From Planctomycetaceae bacterium (GTDB taxonomy: Bacteria; Planctomycetota; Planctomycetia; Planctomycetales; Planctomycetaceae), in contig JAKFUF010000126.1 of assembly GCA_021732845.1 (NCBI GenBank), forward strand, positions 1 to 64,000: 64,000 nt of DNA, given 5' to 3'. Every line of letters starts with the position of its first letter. Position 1 is the first letter of the stretch. Shown one piece after another: positions 19,601-27,822 of this stretch. Position numbers and translations under genes: made by a program. Below the pieces are notes generated by a model. That model was given only the letters and a program-made list of their open reading frames with translations. It did not search any database and was not told the DNA's origin.

Positions 19601-21295
19601 CGCGGGTCATTCACGTTCGAGTCCGACCATGCGACCAAGGACGGCCGGATGTTGAACACGGAGGTCACGGTCAACTACCTGCAGCACGAAGGCTGCGAAT
19701 ACAACTGCGCCGTGATGCGCGACATCACAGAACGCAAACGGTCCGAACTCGAGATTCGACAATCACTGTCGCGGTTGCACGCCACATTGGAGTCGACGGC
19801 CGATGGGATTCTCGTCGTCGACCTGGAAGGCCGCATCGTCGATTTCAATCAGCAATTCATCATGATCTGGGGTTTTCCCCTGGAGATGATCAACGAAGCT
19901 CGCAAGTCGGATGTCATCGCTTCGTTCAACGATCATCAAGCCATTCAGGAGATGCTCGCTCAATTGCAGGACCCGGACGGCTTTGTCCGGCGGGTTCGGG
20001 AGATGTTCCAGGACCGTGAAAAACATTCTTTCGATGTGCTGGAATTTAAAGATGGCCGGGTGGTTGAGCGGTTCTCGCGGCCTCAGCGGATTGACGGTCG
20101 ACCGGTAGGACGCGTCTTGAGTTTTCGCGACGTTTCAGAACGCCGGCAGTTGGAAGCGCAATTGCGGCAGTCGCAGAAAATGGATGCGGTCGGACAATTG
20201 GCCGGCGGCGTGGCTCATGACTTCAACAACTTGCTGACGGTCATCAATGGTTACTGTGAACTGGCGCTTTCGGAAATCTCGTCCAACCATCCGCTGAGGG
20301 AGTTTCTGTCCGCGATTCGGCACGCCGGAGAACGGGCGGCCGCACTCACCCGCCAACTCTTGACTTTCAGTCGCCGAGCAATTGTCTCACCTCGGCAGAT
20401 TGACCTGAACGAGGTGATCGAGTCAGCCACCAAGATGCTTCGCCGGGTCATCGACGAGGACATCGCCCTGGTGACAATCCTCACACCAACCTCGTGCATC
20501 GTGCAGATTGATCCAGGACAGTTTGAGCAGGTGATCATGAATCTGGCGCTCAACGCCCGGGATGCCATGCCACAGGGGGGGCGGCTCACCATTAAGACGA
20601 ATGTGGTGGAGCCACCAACGACTGACCCGGCTTGCAACGACAGGTTTGTGCAGTTGCTGGTGACGGACACGGGGAGCGGGATGACAGACGAGGTGCGGTC
20701 ACGCATCTTCGAGCCGTTCTTCACCACCAAGGGTGTCGGTAAAGGCACCGGGCTCGGCCTGGCTACGGTTTACGGCATCATCGCGCAGGCTGGCGGGCAC
20801 ATTCGAGTCGAGTCCGAATTGGGCTTGGGAACGACGTTTGCCATCGTGCTTCCGGAGATGCAGCAAGCATCGAACAGACAGGCGTCCGACGACCGACAGG
20901 TCGCCCCGCGGGGCACCGAGACGATCTTGCTGGCCGAGGACGATGATCGGGTCCGCCGGCTAACTCGGCTGATGCTGGAAGCGCAGGGCTATGTGATCCT
21001 GGAATGTCAGTCCGGTCCAGCCGGATGTGCCCTCGCGGCCGCCCACCAGGGGCCGATTCACCTGCTCGTGACGGATGTGGTGATGCCTGACATGGGAGGA
21101 CGGGAACTGGCCGCTGTGATTCGCCGCGACCGTCCGGAAGTCCGGGTGCTGTTTGTGAGCGGATATACGGACGGCGCGCTGGTGCGACGCGGTGTGGAGG
21201 CCGAGGTGGAGGCGTTTCTACAGAAGCCGTTCACCCCGTTGACGCTGTCCCGCAAAGTCCGGGAGGTGTTAGACGCCGCCCCGCAAGGCGGGTGA
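16607..21295 (+). CDS. Hybrid sensor histidine kinase with nine PAS domains and a receiver
   Basis: A 1562-residue cytoplasmic sensor kinase with no membrane segments. I count nine consecutive PAS modules, most ending in the PAC signature DITERK or DITARK. A HisKA domain follows ([13 protein letters not shown], phospho-acceptor His1204), then HATPase_c ([36 protein letters not shown]). The C-terminal receiver domain has phospho-acceptor Asp1490 in [13 protein letters not shown] and Lys in LQKPF. The ATG at 16607 is preferred; an upstream TTG would add a non-conserved leader. Three PAS modules carry HPED/HPDD loops typical of PAS_3. The receiver suggests it feeds back on itself or relays to an unlinked phosphotransfer protein. 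No response regulator is adjacent. It sits between two element insertions. Confidence 0.9.
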   Translation: MPSNSNRDQARNSPLSPPLLELLTAVTEGAPDALFVKDVCGRYLFCNAAGIKLANRTREQILDQDDFTIFGPDAARSMRAQDQRVMQTGMPETETHVIKAGSDTRALQVMTKPYLDRHGQLQGVIVITRNFVDTVTWNSSHGVSLAPAAGDDSERMRSAYRLRESERRLADAQRIAHIGSWGWEPSNGKVWWSRAVYELLGVDPQAIRPSFEAFLELLHPEDRPKALGRVEAMLGGKDRFDDDLRIIRPDGQLIWLHSQAVATRDVNGTILRVEGTHQDITARKLAEADVRASQKFVKAVAETSPLTIYVFDRQQQAIIYSNYYIVEDLGFTPELIQGWSWAELAALVHPDDFTNVTRLLERWETADDQQILLAEYRLRDVHGNWRWFISRDRVFERTSDGRVSQIIGTAEDITERKSTEQSLRESEQRFRELADAIPQIVWVAAPDGGLTYLNAKATEYTGVGMDQLTGWSWGRVIHPEDLPATIEQWTATLEQELPRDMEFRILRTDGTCRWHMTRQVPVREASGAIARWYGTCTDIEDLKRAEQSLRDSEVRFRLLFEGAADAIFWADPETGLLLECNHAAEELLGRDRSEIIGQPQAFLHPPEEADRYREMFRLHASAQSTAAMELVVQRKDGRRVDVSILPSVTLISGRPVIQGIFRDITERKQAEWRVLKSAEFQETIIRTAAEGICVCFSAPEFPFVRFSVWNNRMIELTGYTQEEINRLGWYQSLYPDPDVRRQAELRMEQMREGDDLQAEIWEIIRKDGIARVVTISTSRVEMESGVTGVVAMIQDITERKRAEAESRKAAGLLHAVAEGTSDAIFVKDRDGKYLLANQSACQFAGKPLEHVLGKDDSVLFDAEGARMVLEADREIMQSGRLKTSEVTLTANGVTRSFLSTKAPYRDELGNIIGVIGISHDITARKEVERRLRLKKFSVDHAVDSVFWINSSSEILYVNAAACRTLGYSREEMLGKMVSDIDPNFPPEAWPAHWEELKRRGSFTFESDHATKDGRMLNTEVTVNYLQHEGCEYNCAVMRDITERKRSELEIRQSLSRLHATLESTADGILVVDLEGRIVDFNQQFIMIWGFPLEMINEARKSDVIASFNDHQAIQEMLAQLQDPDGFVRRVREMFQDREKHSFDVLEFKDGRVVERFSRPQRIDGRPVGRVLSFRDVSERRQLEAQLRQSQKMDAVGQLAGGVAHDFNNLLTVINGYCELALSEISSNHPLREFLSAIRHAGERAAALTRQLLTFSRRAIVSPRQIDLNEVIESATKMLRRVIDEDIALVTILTPTSCIVQIDPGQFEQVIMNLALNARDAMPQGGRLTIKTNVVEPPTTDPACNDRFVQLLVTDTGSGMTDEVRSRIFEPFFTTKGVGKGTGLGLATVYGIIAQAGGHIRVESELGLGTTFAIVLPEMQQASNRQASDDRQVAPRGTETILLAEDDDRVRRLTRLMLEAQGYVILECQSGPAGCALAAAHQGPIHLLVTDVVMPDMGGRELAAVIRRDRPEVRVLFVSGYTDGALVRRGVEAEVEAFLQKPFTPLTLSRKVREVLDAAPQGG

Positions 21296-21398
21296 CAATC
21301 GTTTGCAGGCAGCAGTGCGCTCGTACACACCTTGTGCCCGATCTGAAGAATCACGCTGAACTGCGCTGAGTCGACTGTACACCCCCCCCCCACACACA

Positions 21399-21631
21399 CA
21401 AGGGGCCATCGTTCGAGCACCGAAGGCAGTGGATCCAGGACCGGATGCGGTGGCTCGCGGGGATCTTTGGGATCGACGTGCTGGCCTTCGCGGTCATGAG
21501 CAATCATCTGCACAGTCAAAGGTCCGTCCGGCGCTTTGCGCCAGCTCTCCTCCATGAGATGCCACGAAGCCATGTTTCATTGACTTCCCACAATCTGTTG
21601 CCCTCCCAATAATCAATGGGTGGCCCCCTTT
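21399..21631 (+). mobile_element. Deletion derivative of the Y1-transposase element (copy E)
   Basis: A 230-bp mini-element: left terminus CAAGGGGCCATC, then ~105 bp of internal transposase sequence (codons about 40-75, through MSNHLH), then a jump into the right end (GTCCGTCCGGCGCTTTGCGC onward) to CAATGGGTGGCCCCCTTT. Both internal junctions are clean, giving a MITE-like non-autonomous form that keeps both termini. A C8/CA-rich microsatellite precedes it and a GTGA-rich one follows. The remainder of 21296-21741 holds nothing recognisable. Confidence 0.8.
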
Positions 21632-21741
21632 GTGAGTGTGAGTGAGTGTGAGAGATGCCGCCCCCTTTGATGCCCCCGGTGCTGTGAGCAACAGCCCGCT
21701 CCGCCGCCGTGGTGACGAAAACGTCAGATTTGCTTCGCGCG

Positions 21742-22419
21742 TCACGGGCGAGCGGGGTTGGCGACCATAGTAATGCAGCCGACCACTGCGAAGGCAGCGG
21801 TGAAGACCATCGTGACGATCAGGCTGTAATCTCCCTGTTTTCGCGAGAGATAGCGGAATCCCGGGACGTATTGCACCGGAAAAGAGTTGCCGGACCCGAA
21901 CTGATGGCCGAGTTCAAAGCGGGCTTCTCCCTGCCGCCACCCGTCGGCGTTGAACGAGTAGGTCACATCCAGGACGTCATAGGGTGGGCCTCGTTTGGGA
22001 TGCACCGTGGACACTTTCTGGCTGACCACCCTTGCCATGGCCATTTTGCCGAAGATGAAATATTGCAGTTCCAGCCCGCAACAAATCAAAAACGCTGACG
22101 CACAAAGTGCTGCAATCCAACCGCCAACCAGGCGGTCACCTGCACCATTTGGAACAGCCATGCTCACCAGGGTCCGGCGGTCGATCAGATCAATGGGAAA
22201 GGTCCTGAACTGCCTCGGCATGCTCTGGCACCTGACGGACAAATGCCCGTTTGCCTGAGCAGACCGACATGGCCTCGGAAGAATTACGGCGTGCCACTGC
22301 CGAATATCGCATGCCGGGATCAACGGGACGCTGAACTGTCCGCCGCCAAACCCGCCACCCGCGCCGCCGCCGTTTTGACCGAAGCTGCCCTGGCCGCCAC
22401 CGCCGTTGAACAGCGCCAT
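21742..22419 (-). CDS. DUF3592-like membrane protein with Gly-rich N-terminus
   Basis: The C-terminal ~139 residues have two membrane helices (LVGGWIAALCASAFLICCGL and SLIVTMVFTAAFAVVGCI). They flank a soluble beta domain with KVSTVHPKRGPPYDVLDVTYSF and VQYVPGF, the order seen in DUF3592 proteins. The frame extends upstream to an ATG at 22419 (MALFNGGGGQGSFGQNGGG) with a good ribosome-binding site (GGGAG six bases before). That gives 225 residues with a Gly-rich leader. An internal ATG at 22161 (MAVPNGAGDRL) gives just the DUF3592 part and also has a weak GGTGAG. The still longer minus-strand open frame up to 23850 is antisense to the transposase and not real. Confidence 0.6.
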   Translation of the reverse strand: MALFNGGGGQGSFGQNGGGAGGGFGGGQFSVPLIPACDIRQWHAVILPRPCRSAQANGHLSVRCQSMPRQFRTFPIDLIDRRTLVSMAVPNGAGDRLVGGWIAALCASAFLICCGLELQYFIFGKMAMARVVSQKVSTVHPKRGPPYDVLDVTYSFNADGWRQGEARFELGHQFGSGNSFPVQYVPGFRYLSRKQGDYSLIVTMVFTAAFAVVGCITMVANPARP

Positions 22420-22516
22420 TGAGATCTCCCAGACTGAAAACCAGCCAGCCTTGGAGTTTTCGCCGGGGTGTACCAATTCATTGGTGCACAGGAAACCGGA
22501 AAAAAGGCGGACGCCT

Positions 22517-23784
22517 GAAAGGGGCCACCCATTGTTTGTTGACTTTCCAAGGAATCGGCAGTAATCTGCCTCAAAGATTTGCAGTCTGTCGTCCCACGGT
22601 AGGATGCTCTCATGCCCCGCTTGCCGCGTGCGATGGTTGTCGATCCCGTGGACGTGGGTGTGTATCACTGCATCAGTCGGTGTGTGCGGCGGGCGTTTTT
22701 GTGCGGGGTGGACGCGGTGTCGGGCAAATCGTTCGAGTATCGCCGGCAATGGATTCAGGACCGGATGCGGTGGCTCGCGGGGATCTTTGGCATCGACGTG
22801 CTGGCCTTCGCGGTCATGAGCAACCATTTGCACATCGTTTTGCGGAACCGGCCGGATGTGATCGCCGGCTGGTCCGATGACGAAGTCGCCCAACGCTGGT
22901 GGCGGCTGTTTCCGCTGCGGCGCGAAGCCGATGGTTCGCCCGCCGAACCGGAGGATCACGAACTGCAAATGCTCGTGGCTCGGGTCGAATCCCTGCGGTC
23001 GCGGCTGGCGGATGTCTCGTGGTTTATGCGGTGCCTGTCGGAGGGGATCGCCCGCCGCGCCAATCGTGAGGATGACTGCACCGGCCGGTTTTGGGAGGGC
23101 CGCTACAAGTGCCAGCCTCTGCTGGACGAAGCCGCGATTGTCGCCTGCATGGCGTATGTCGACCTCAACCCCATCCGCGCGGGGATCGCCGTCACGCCGG
23201 AAGCCAGCACCTTCACCTCGGCGCATGAACGCATTCAAGCGGAGGCTCCGACACCGCTCCCCCAACCCAGCGTGACTCAAACCACTCCGGTTCAGACCCC
23301 TGCCGCTCAGGCAACGAGCGCGCAAAGCACAACGACGACTCCGACCGCCACGCCAGCCACACCCAAGACCCAAGCAACCGCCGCTGCCACTGCTCGTTCG
23401 GCAGCTCAGCCGATGCGGCGGGACGACTGGCTCGCTCCGCTGGAGCTGGCTTCGACACATGCAGAAGAATCGGCGAAGCCCGTGCCACTGGGCCGCGCCT
23501 CGAACCGTGGCTGCCTGCCGCTGTCCCTGGCCGAATACCTGCAGCTTCTCGACTGGACCGGCCGCCAGATCCACCGCGACAAGCGCGGCAGCATCCCCTC
23601 CGACCGCGCCCCGATTGTCCAGCGCCTGGGCATCCACCCCGACCAGTGGCTGCACCTGGTTTCGCACTACGGCAAGCTCTTTCGCGGTGCCGCCGGACGG
23701 CCCTCCAGCCTGCAGGAGGAAGCCACGCGCCGGGAAAAGCGCTGGCTCCAAGGCAGTGCCTCGGCGCGACAGGTCTTTGCCTGA
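22517..23784 (+). mobile_element. Y1-transposase element lacking its right end (copy B)
   Basis: The left end GAAAGGGGCCACCCATTGTT (22517) and the leader are present, and the transposase gene is intact. Directly after the stop at 23784 the sequence no longer resembles the conserved right end found in the other copies. No second terminus is seen before ilvN. The insertion is therefore one-ended or its right end was lost. The transposase is close to copy A, with most changes in the linker. Confidence 0.75.
22612..23784 (+). CDS. IS200-like (Y1/RAYT-type) transposase, copy B
   Basis: 390 residues, nearly identical to copy A over the HUH domain (HxH in MSNHLHIVLR; RFWEGRYKCQPLLDE; YVDLNPIRAG). 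It is more diverged in the Thr/Ala/Pro-rich linker and C-terminal domain (TGRQIHRDKRGSIPSDRAP). It starts MPRLPRAMVVDPVDVG exactly as copy A does, which supports both starts. No frameshift or missing motif is visible. Without the right terminus (see 22517-23784) it could act only in trans on the defective copies nearby. Confidence 0.88.
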   Translation: MPRLPRAMVVDPVDVGVYHCISRCVRRAFLCGVDAVSGKSFEYRRQWIQDRMRWLAGIFGIDVLAFAVMSNHLHIVLRNRPDVIAGWSDDEVAQRWWRLFPLRREADGSPAEPEDHELQMLVARVESLRSRLADVSWFMRCLSEGIARRANREDDCTGRFWEGRYKCQPLLDEAAIVACMAYVDLNPIRAGIAVTPEASTFTSAHERIQAEAPTPLPQPSVTQTTPVQTPAAQATSAQSTTTTPTATPATPKTQATAAATARSAAQPMRRDDWLAPLELASTHAEESAKPVPLGRASNRGCLPLSLAEYLQLLDWTGRQIHRDKRGSIPSDRAPIVQRLGIHPDQWLHLVSHYGKLFRGAAGRPSSLQEEATRREKRWLQGSASARQVFA

Positions 23785-24234
23785 AACCGCGCCGTCAGCC
23801 CAACGTGCCCGCCGAACCTCATCAGCGGGGATGCTGCGCCCACGCTCCACCAGACTGCACGATTTCAGGGAATTCGACGTGCGATTGATCGGCCAGTCGA
23901 CATGAAATCCGATGCGTCAGCGACTTTTCCGCCCCTTTCATACTTCATACTTCTTTAATACTTGCCTGCCGCGCCGGCTCATGCCCCGAACCGGTGTGAG
24001 GCTGTGTGGCGATGCAGGTCGACCGTGGCACCAGCCGATCCTGCCGCGGACAAGTCCGCCCAGACGCTTGCCTCTTCCGGCGGGCAGGACTAAACTGACC
24101 GACCGTCGAAACACGACGAAGTGGCTGGAATTCCGTACCTGCAACAGGTGCGTTTCCAGGCTTGGCAATGATGACCGCCGCGCGACAACCACACACCCGT
24201 TTTCGTGGCGATGCGGCTTTTCCCGGATGTTTGC
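23785..24234. other. Gene-free interval between the element and ilvN
   Basis: No convincing coding frame, repeat or terminator was found. A short AT-rich patch (CATACTTCATACTTCTTTAA, 23944-23963) may hold the ilvN promoter. No leader peptide with a run of branched-chain codons and no T-box-like element was recognised. Confidence 0.4.
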
Positions 24235-24783
24235 ATGCGACATGTGATTTCAGCCCTCGTGATGAATCAGCCCGGTGTGCTCGCGCACATTTCCGGCATG
24301 CTGGCTTCCCGAGCATTCAACATTGACAGCCTCGCGGTCGGCGCGACCGAGAATCCTGAACTGTCGCGAATGACCTTCGTCGTCAAAGGCGACGACCGGG
24401 TGCTGGATCAGGTCCGCAAACAGCTCGAAAAGATCATCACCGTCGTCAAGGTGATCGACTTCTCCGGCCCCGGACAGTCGATCGTCGAGCGTGACCTGAT
24501 GCTGATCAAGGTCAGCACCGAAGGCGGCCGCCGCAGCGAAATCCGCGAGTTGACGGAGATCTTCCGGGCAAAAATCGTCGACGTTGGGCCGTCCCACGTG
24601 ATGATCGAAATCTCGGGCCAGGAACGGAAAGTCGAGGCGTTTATCGACGCCATGCGGCCGTTCGGGATTCTGGAGATGGTGCGGACCGGTCGGATCGCGC
24701 TCCTGCGTTCGGAGCCGGAAGCGGAAGACATGCCGGAAGAACCCGCGCAGTCCACCGAGATTCCGCCGGGCGCGACGGTCTAA
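24235..24783 (+). CDS. ilvN: Acetolactate synthase regulatory (small) subunit
   Basis: 182 residues. The N-terminal ACT domain begins MRHVISALVMNQPGVLAHIS and continues SRAFNIDSLAVGATE. A C-terminal ACT-like domain (ERDLMLIKVSTEG, EIFRAKIVDVGPSHVMIEI, FGILEMVRTGRIAL) follows, then an acidic tail. The small subunit activates acetohydroxyacid synthase and confers valine feedback control in branched-chain amino acid synthesis. The ATG at 24235 aligns with the conserved N-terminus; an ATG at 24211 is an alternative. The catalytic subunit ilvB is not beside it. ilvC follows after 128 bases on the same strand. Confidence 0.94.
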   Translation: MRHVISALVMNQPGVLAHISGMLASRAFNIDSLAVGATENPELSRMTFVVKGDDRVLDQVRKQLEKIITVVKVIDFSGPGQSIVERDLMLIKVSTEGGRRSEIRELTEIFRAKIVDVGPSHVMIEISGQERKVEAFIDAMRPFGILEMVRTGRIALLRSEPEAEDMPEEPAQSTEIPPGATV

Positions 24784-24911
24784 GCCGAGCCACACTCAAA
24801 CTGCCGCCATTCGCTGGCGGGCCGGGTCCGGCTGGGGCCAGTGCGATGTCGCAGACATGGTGGGCGCAGTCCATCCTGCATGTTTAGTTCTCAATTTCAC
24901 CCTGAATCCTC

Positions 24912-25916
24912 ATGCCCGCCAAAGTTTACTACGACGCTGACGCCGATTTGTCGGTCCTCAAGAACAAGACCATCGCCATCATCGGTTATGGCAGCCAGGG
25001 TCATGCCCAGGCTCAGAACCTGCGCGACAGCGGTTGTAACGTCATCATCGGGCAGCGTCCCGGCGGACCGAACTACGATCTGGCGGTAAGCCACGGTTTC
25101 AAGCCGATGTCGGCCGCCGAAGCCACCAAGGCCGGCGACCTGATCAATATTCTCGTCCCCGACGAGATCCAGCACGACCTGTACAAGAACGAGATCAAGC
25201 CGAACCTGAAGCAGGGTGACCTGCTCCTCTGCTCCCACGGTTTCAATATCCACTTCGGCCAGGTCATCCCTCCGGCGGGCGTCGACGCCGCCCTCGTGGC
25301 TCCCAAAGGCCCCGGCCACCTGGTGCGGGCCGAGTACGAGAAGGGTGCTGGCGTGCCCTCGCTGGTGGCCTTCATGCCCGGTGTCTCCGACACCGGACGC
25401 AAGCTGACTTTGGCGTACGCCAAGGGGATCGGCGGCACCCGCGGTGGCGTGATCGAAACCACTTTCGAGGAAGAGACCGAAACCGACCTGTTCGGCGAAC
25501 AGGTTGTGCTCTGCGGTGGCGTGAGCGCCCTGGTGAAGGCCGCGTTCGAGACCCTGGTCGAAGCCGGCTACCAGCCGGAAATGGCCTACTTCGAGTGCAT
25601 GCACGAGCTGAAGCTGATCGTCGACCTGATCTACCAGGGCGGCCTCAACTACATGCGGTACAGCATTTCCAACACCGCCGAATTCGGTGACTACACCCGC
25701 GGTCCGCGGATCATCACCGATGCGACCCGTGCCGAAATGAAGAAGATTCTGCGGGAAATCCAGGAAGGCCAGTTCGCCAAAGAGTGGATCCTGGAAAACC
25801 GAGCCAATCAGGCCACTTTCCAGGCCATCCGCCGCCGCGAACGCCAGCACCCGATCGAAGTGGTCGGCAAGCAATTGCGGAGCATGATGACCTGGATCAA
25901 GGCGAAGGAAGTCTAA
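24912..25916 (+). CDS. ilvC: Ketol-acid reductoisomerase (class I)
   Basis: 334 residues, the short class I form. The Rossmann NADPH site is [17 protein letters not shown] near residues 21-37. The acid-binding knotted helical domain includes [28 protein letters not shown] (Mg-binding D and E), [18 protein letters not shown] and SNTAEFGDY. It converts acetolactate or acetohydroxybutyrate to the dihydroxy acids of isoleucine and valine synthesis. It lies downstream of ilvN and is probably cotranscribed. A 12-bp inverted repeat follows the stop. Confidence 0.97.
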   Translation: MPAKVYYDADADLSVLKNKTIAIIGYGSQGHAQAQNLRDSGCNVIIGQRPGGPNYDLAVSHGFKPMSAAEATKAGDLINILVPDEIQHDLYKNEIKPNLKQGDLLLCSHGFNIHFGQVIPPAGVDAALVAPKGPGHLVRAEYEKGAGVPSLVAFMPGVSDTGRKLTLAYAKGIGGTRGGVIETTFEEETETDLFGEQVVLCGGVSALVKAAFETLVEAGYQPEMAYFECMHELKLIVDLIYQGGLNYMRYSISNTAEFGDYTRGPRIITDATRAEMKKILREIQEGQFAKEWILENRANQATFQAIRRRERQHPIEVVGKQLRSMMTWIKAKEV

Positions 25917-25928
25917 GTCGGGAATGAC

Positions 25929-25999
25929 TCAATGACCAATGTCCCAATGACCAATGCTTTGAAATCAACATTGGTCATTGTTTCATTGGGCATTGGGGC
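25929..25999. repeat. CAATGACCAATG inverted/direct repeat after ilvC
   Basis: CAATGACCAATG (25945-25956) and CATTGGTCATTG (25969-25980) form a perfect 12-bp stem with a 12-base loop. Further copies of CCAATG/CATTGG lie on both sides. There is no strong T-run, so it is either a weak terminator or a small structured repeat between ilvC and the next gene. Confidence 0.6.
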
Positions 26000-26040
26000 T
26001 TTTGAAAAATTGTGATTCAACAATTCGCGGAACGCCCCTG

Positions 26041-26316
26041 ATGTCCACACTGCTTCCCTTCGAGACGCTTCGTCCGGGCGACAGAATTCATGTCACGCAG
26101 CGGATCAAGGTCGGCTTGAAGATCTGGACGACGCAGGTGACCGGCGCGGTGCGGCGGACCGAGCGCCGCCGCGAAGGCCTCAACGTCAAACGCAACGCCG
26201 ATGACAAAGCCTTCGCCGACATGATCGTGCTTCGCAAAGACGGCGAAGTGGACGAAGAGACGACCATCGCCCTGGATGAGCATACGCGCATCGAACGCGC
26301 TGATCCGCTGTTCTAA
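26041..26316 (+). CDS. Small conserved hypothetical protein
   Basis: 91 residues from the ATG at 26041 (MSTLLPFETLRPGDRIHVTQ). It is highly charged: a basic centre (RRTERRREGLNVKRN) and an acidic C-terminus (DGEVDEETTIALDEHTRIER). 'LRPGDRIHV' and 'WTTQVTGAV' suggest a small beta-barrel of the kind in RNA- or DNA-binding proteins. There is no signal or membrane segment. A longer start at 25978 would run through the repeat and is rejected. Function unknown. Confidence 0.65.
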   Translation: MSTLLPFETLRPGDRIHVTQRIKVGLKIWTTQVTGAVRRTERRREGLNVKRNADDKAFADMIVLRKDGEVDEETTIALDEHTRIERADPLF

Positions 26317-26423
26317 ATCGTTCGCGGGTGCGTTCACGCCCGGAGCATCAGGCTGGTATCATTGCGGCTCACTCAGGTGAGCTGGTCAGAGACTGCCAGC
26401 GCCGTCGCTCTTGGGAGATCCGC

Positions 26424-27632
26424 ATGTCAATTCTCAGAACGTGCAGTTGCGCGGCGATCGCCTGTCTGGCAATCGTAATGGCCGTCGCTGGCGAGCCGGA
26501 TGCACCCCCATCTGAGAAGAATGCTCACCACATCGCGCTGGCCATGCATGACGGCGAAGCTGTCATCGAACTGCGCGACGTCGACGCCGCAAATCTGGCC
26601 GAACTGAAAGCTTGGCCAGCCGATGACCCGCGCTGGCGCGCGCTGTTCGCTGTCCGTGTGGCGGCTGAGAAGTCGCAACCGGAACCGCCGGTCCTGTGGG
26701 GCCGCTACTCGACGGTGGAGGGCCAGATCCGGTTTGAGCCACGCTTCCCGCTGCAGGCGGGGCTGGCCTACCAGGTTGCCTTCCATCCCGACAAGCTGCC
26801 GGTAGCGGCTAAAACCGCGAAGAAACTTGCGGCGATGACAACAACGGTGTCGATTCCTCGGCTGGCACGCGGTGCCGAGACTCAGGTCACTGCCGTCTAC
26901 CCAACATCGTCCGTCCTGCCCGAAAATCTGTTGCGGTTCTATCTACATTTTTCAGCACCAATGAGCCTGGGCGAGGCCTATGACCATGTCAAGCTGATCG
27001 ATTCCAATGGCAAGGCTCTCGAGATGCCGTTCCTTGAGCTGGCCGAGGAACTTTGGGATCCCGAGCACCAGCGGTTCACACTGCTGATCCATCCCGGCCA
27101 CATCAAGCGGGGCCTGCGGTCGCGCGAAGAGGCGGGCACTGCCCTGGTCGAGGGCCGCGAGTACACCCTTGTCATCGCCAAGGCGTGGGCCGATGCGAAG
27201 GGCGAGCCCCTGGCCAAGGATTTCCGCAAGACGTTCAAGGTCGGGCCAGAAGAAAAGCGGGCACTGGAGTTCGACTCTTGGAAAGTGGCCGCGCCTGCTG
27301 TCGGCACGCGTGAGCCACTGGAACTGCGGTTTCCCAAACCGCTTGACCAGGCCCTGCTGGAGCGGATGATCCGGGTCTCCGACGGGCGCGGCGAGCGTGT
27401 CGCGGGAGCCGTGGCTCTCGCCAACAAGGAGACCCGCTGGAGCTTCACCCCCGAGATTCCGTGGGCGGCTGCGGAATATGTGGTCAGCGCGGAGACGGCC
27501 CTGGAAGACCCCTGCGGCAACAACCTGCAGCGGGCTTTCGATTTCAACACGCTCGACCCATTGGCCAAGTCGAATTCAGCGGCACTGATGTCCCGCCGGT
27601 TCACGCCCAGGGCACCAGCGACTGCGCCGTGA
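26424..27632 (+). CDS. Secreted Ig-like (SbsA-type) protein
   Basis: 402 residues with a signal peptide (MSILRTCSCAAIACLAIVMA, then VAGEP) and GGGAG-type ribosome-binding sequence just before ATG 26424. The body has repeated segments typical of bacterial Ig-like domains that bracket extracellular proteins (VYPTSSVLPENLLRFYLHFS, then AAPAVGTREPLELRFPKPLD). 'LLRFYLHFSAPMS' is the usual SbsA Ig-like signature position. No catalytic motif is seen. It is probably envelope-associated or extracellular. A gap of 190 bases follows before the next gene. Confidence 0.65.
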   Translation: MSILRTCSCAAIACLAIVMAVAGEPDAPPSEKNAHHIALAMHDGEAVIELRDVDAANLAELKAWPADDPRWRALFAVRVAAEKSQPEPPVLWGRYSTVEGQIRFEPRFPLQAGLAYQVAFHPDKLPVAAKTAKKLAAMTTTVSIPRLARGAETQVTAVYPTSSVLPENLLRFYLHFSAPMSLGEAYDHVKLIDSNGKALEMPFLELAEELWDPEHQRFTLLIHPGHIKRGLRSREEAGTALVEGREYTLVIAKAWADAKGEPLAKDFRKTFKVGPEEKRALEFDSWKVAAPAVGTREPLELRFPKPLDQALLERMIRVSDGRGERVAGAVALANKETRWSFTPEIPWAAAEYVVSAETALEDPCGNNLQRAFDFNTLDPLAKSNSAALMSRRFTPRAPATAP

Positions 27633-27822
27633 TTTGACTCACCGGGCGATTGGCGACGGATCGTGTCACGGATGGATGATTTTTGGCAACATTTTGCGTT
27701 GGGGGACGAGAATGGCTAAGCCACGCGGGGGCGCGGCTTGACCGTCCCGATGGCAGACCGCAGAATGCCGTAGAGCGTCGTCAAAAAGCCAATTCCTGCG
27801 ATCTTTGTGCGAAGGGCCAGTC

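Noticed and set aside
21742-23850. 702-codon minus-strand open frame across transposase copy B
   Set aside because: It is antisense to the intact plus-strand transposase, with the same composition effect at copy A. Only its C-terminal part (21742-22419) looks like a real protein.
23912-24247. 111-codon plus-strand frame before ilvN
   Set aside because: Arg/Pro-rich composition, overlaps ilvN, no ribosome-binding site; considered non-coding.
25929-25999. Strong intrinsic terminator after ilvC
   Set aside because: The 12-bp stem is good but no T-run follows on either strand, so it is listed as a repeat only.
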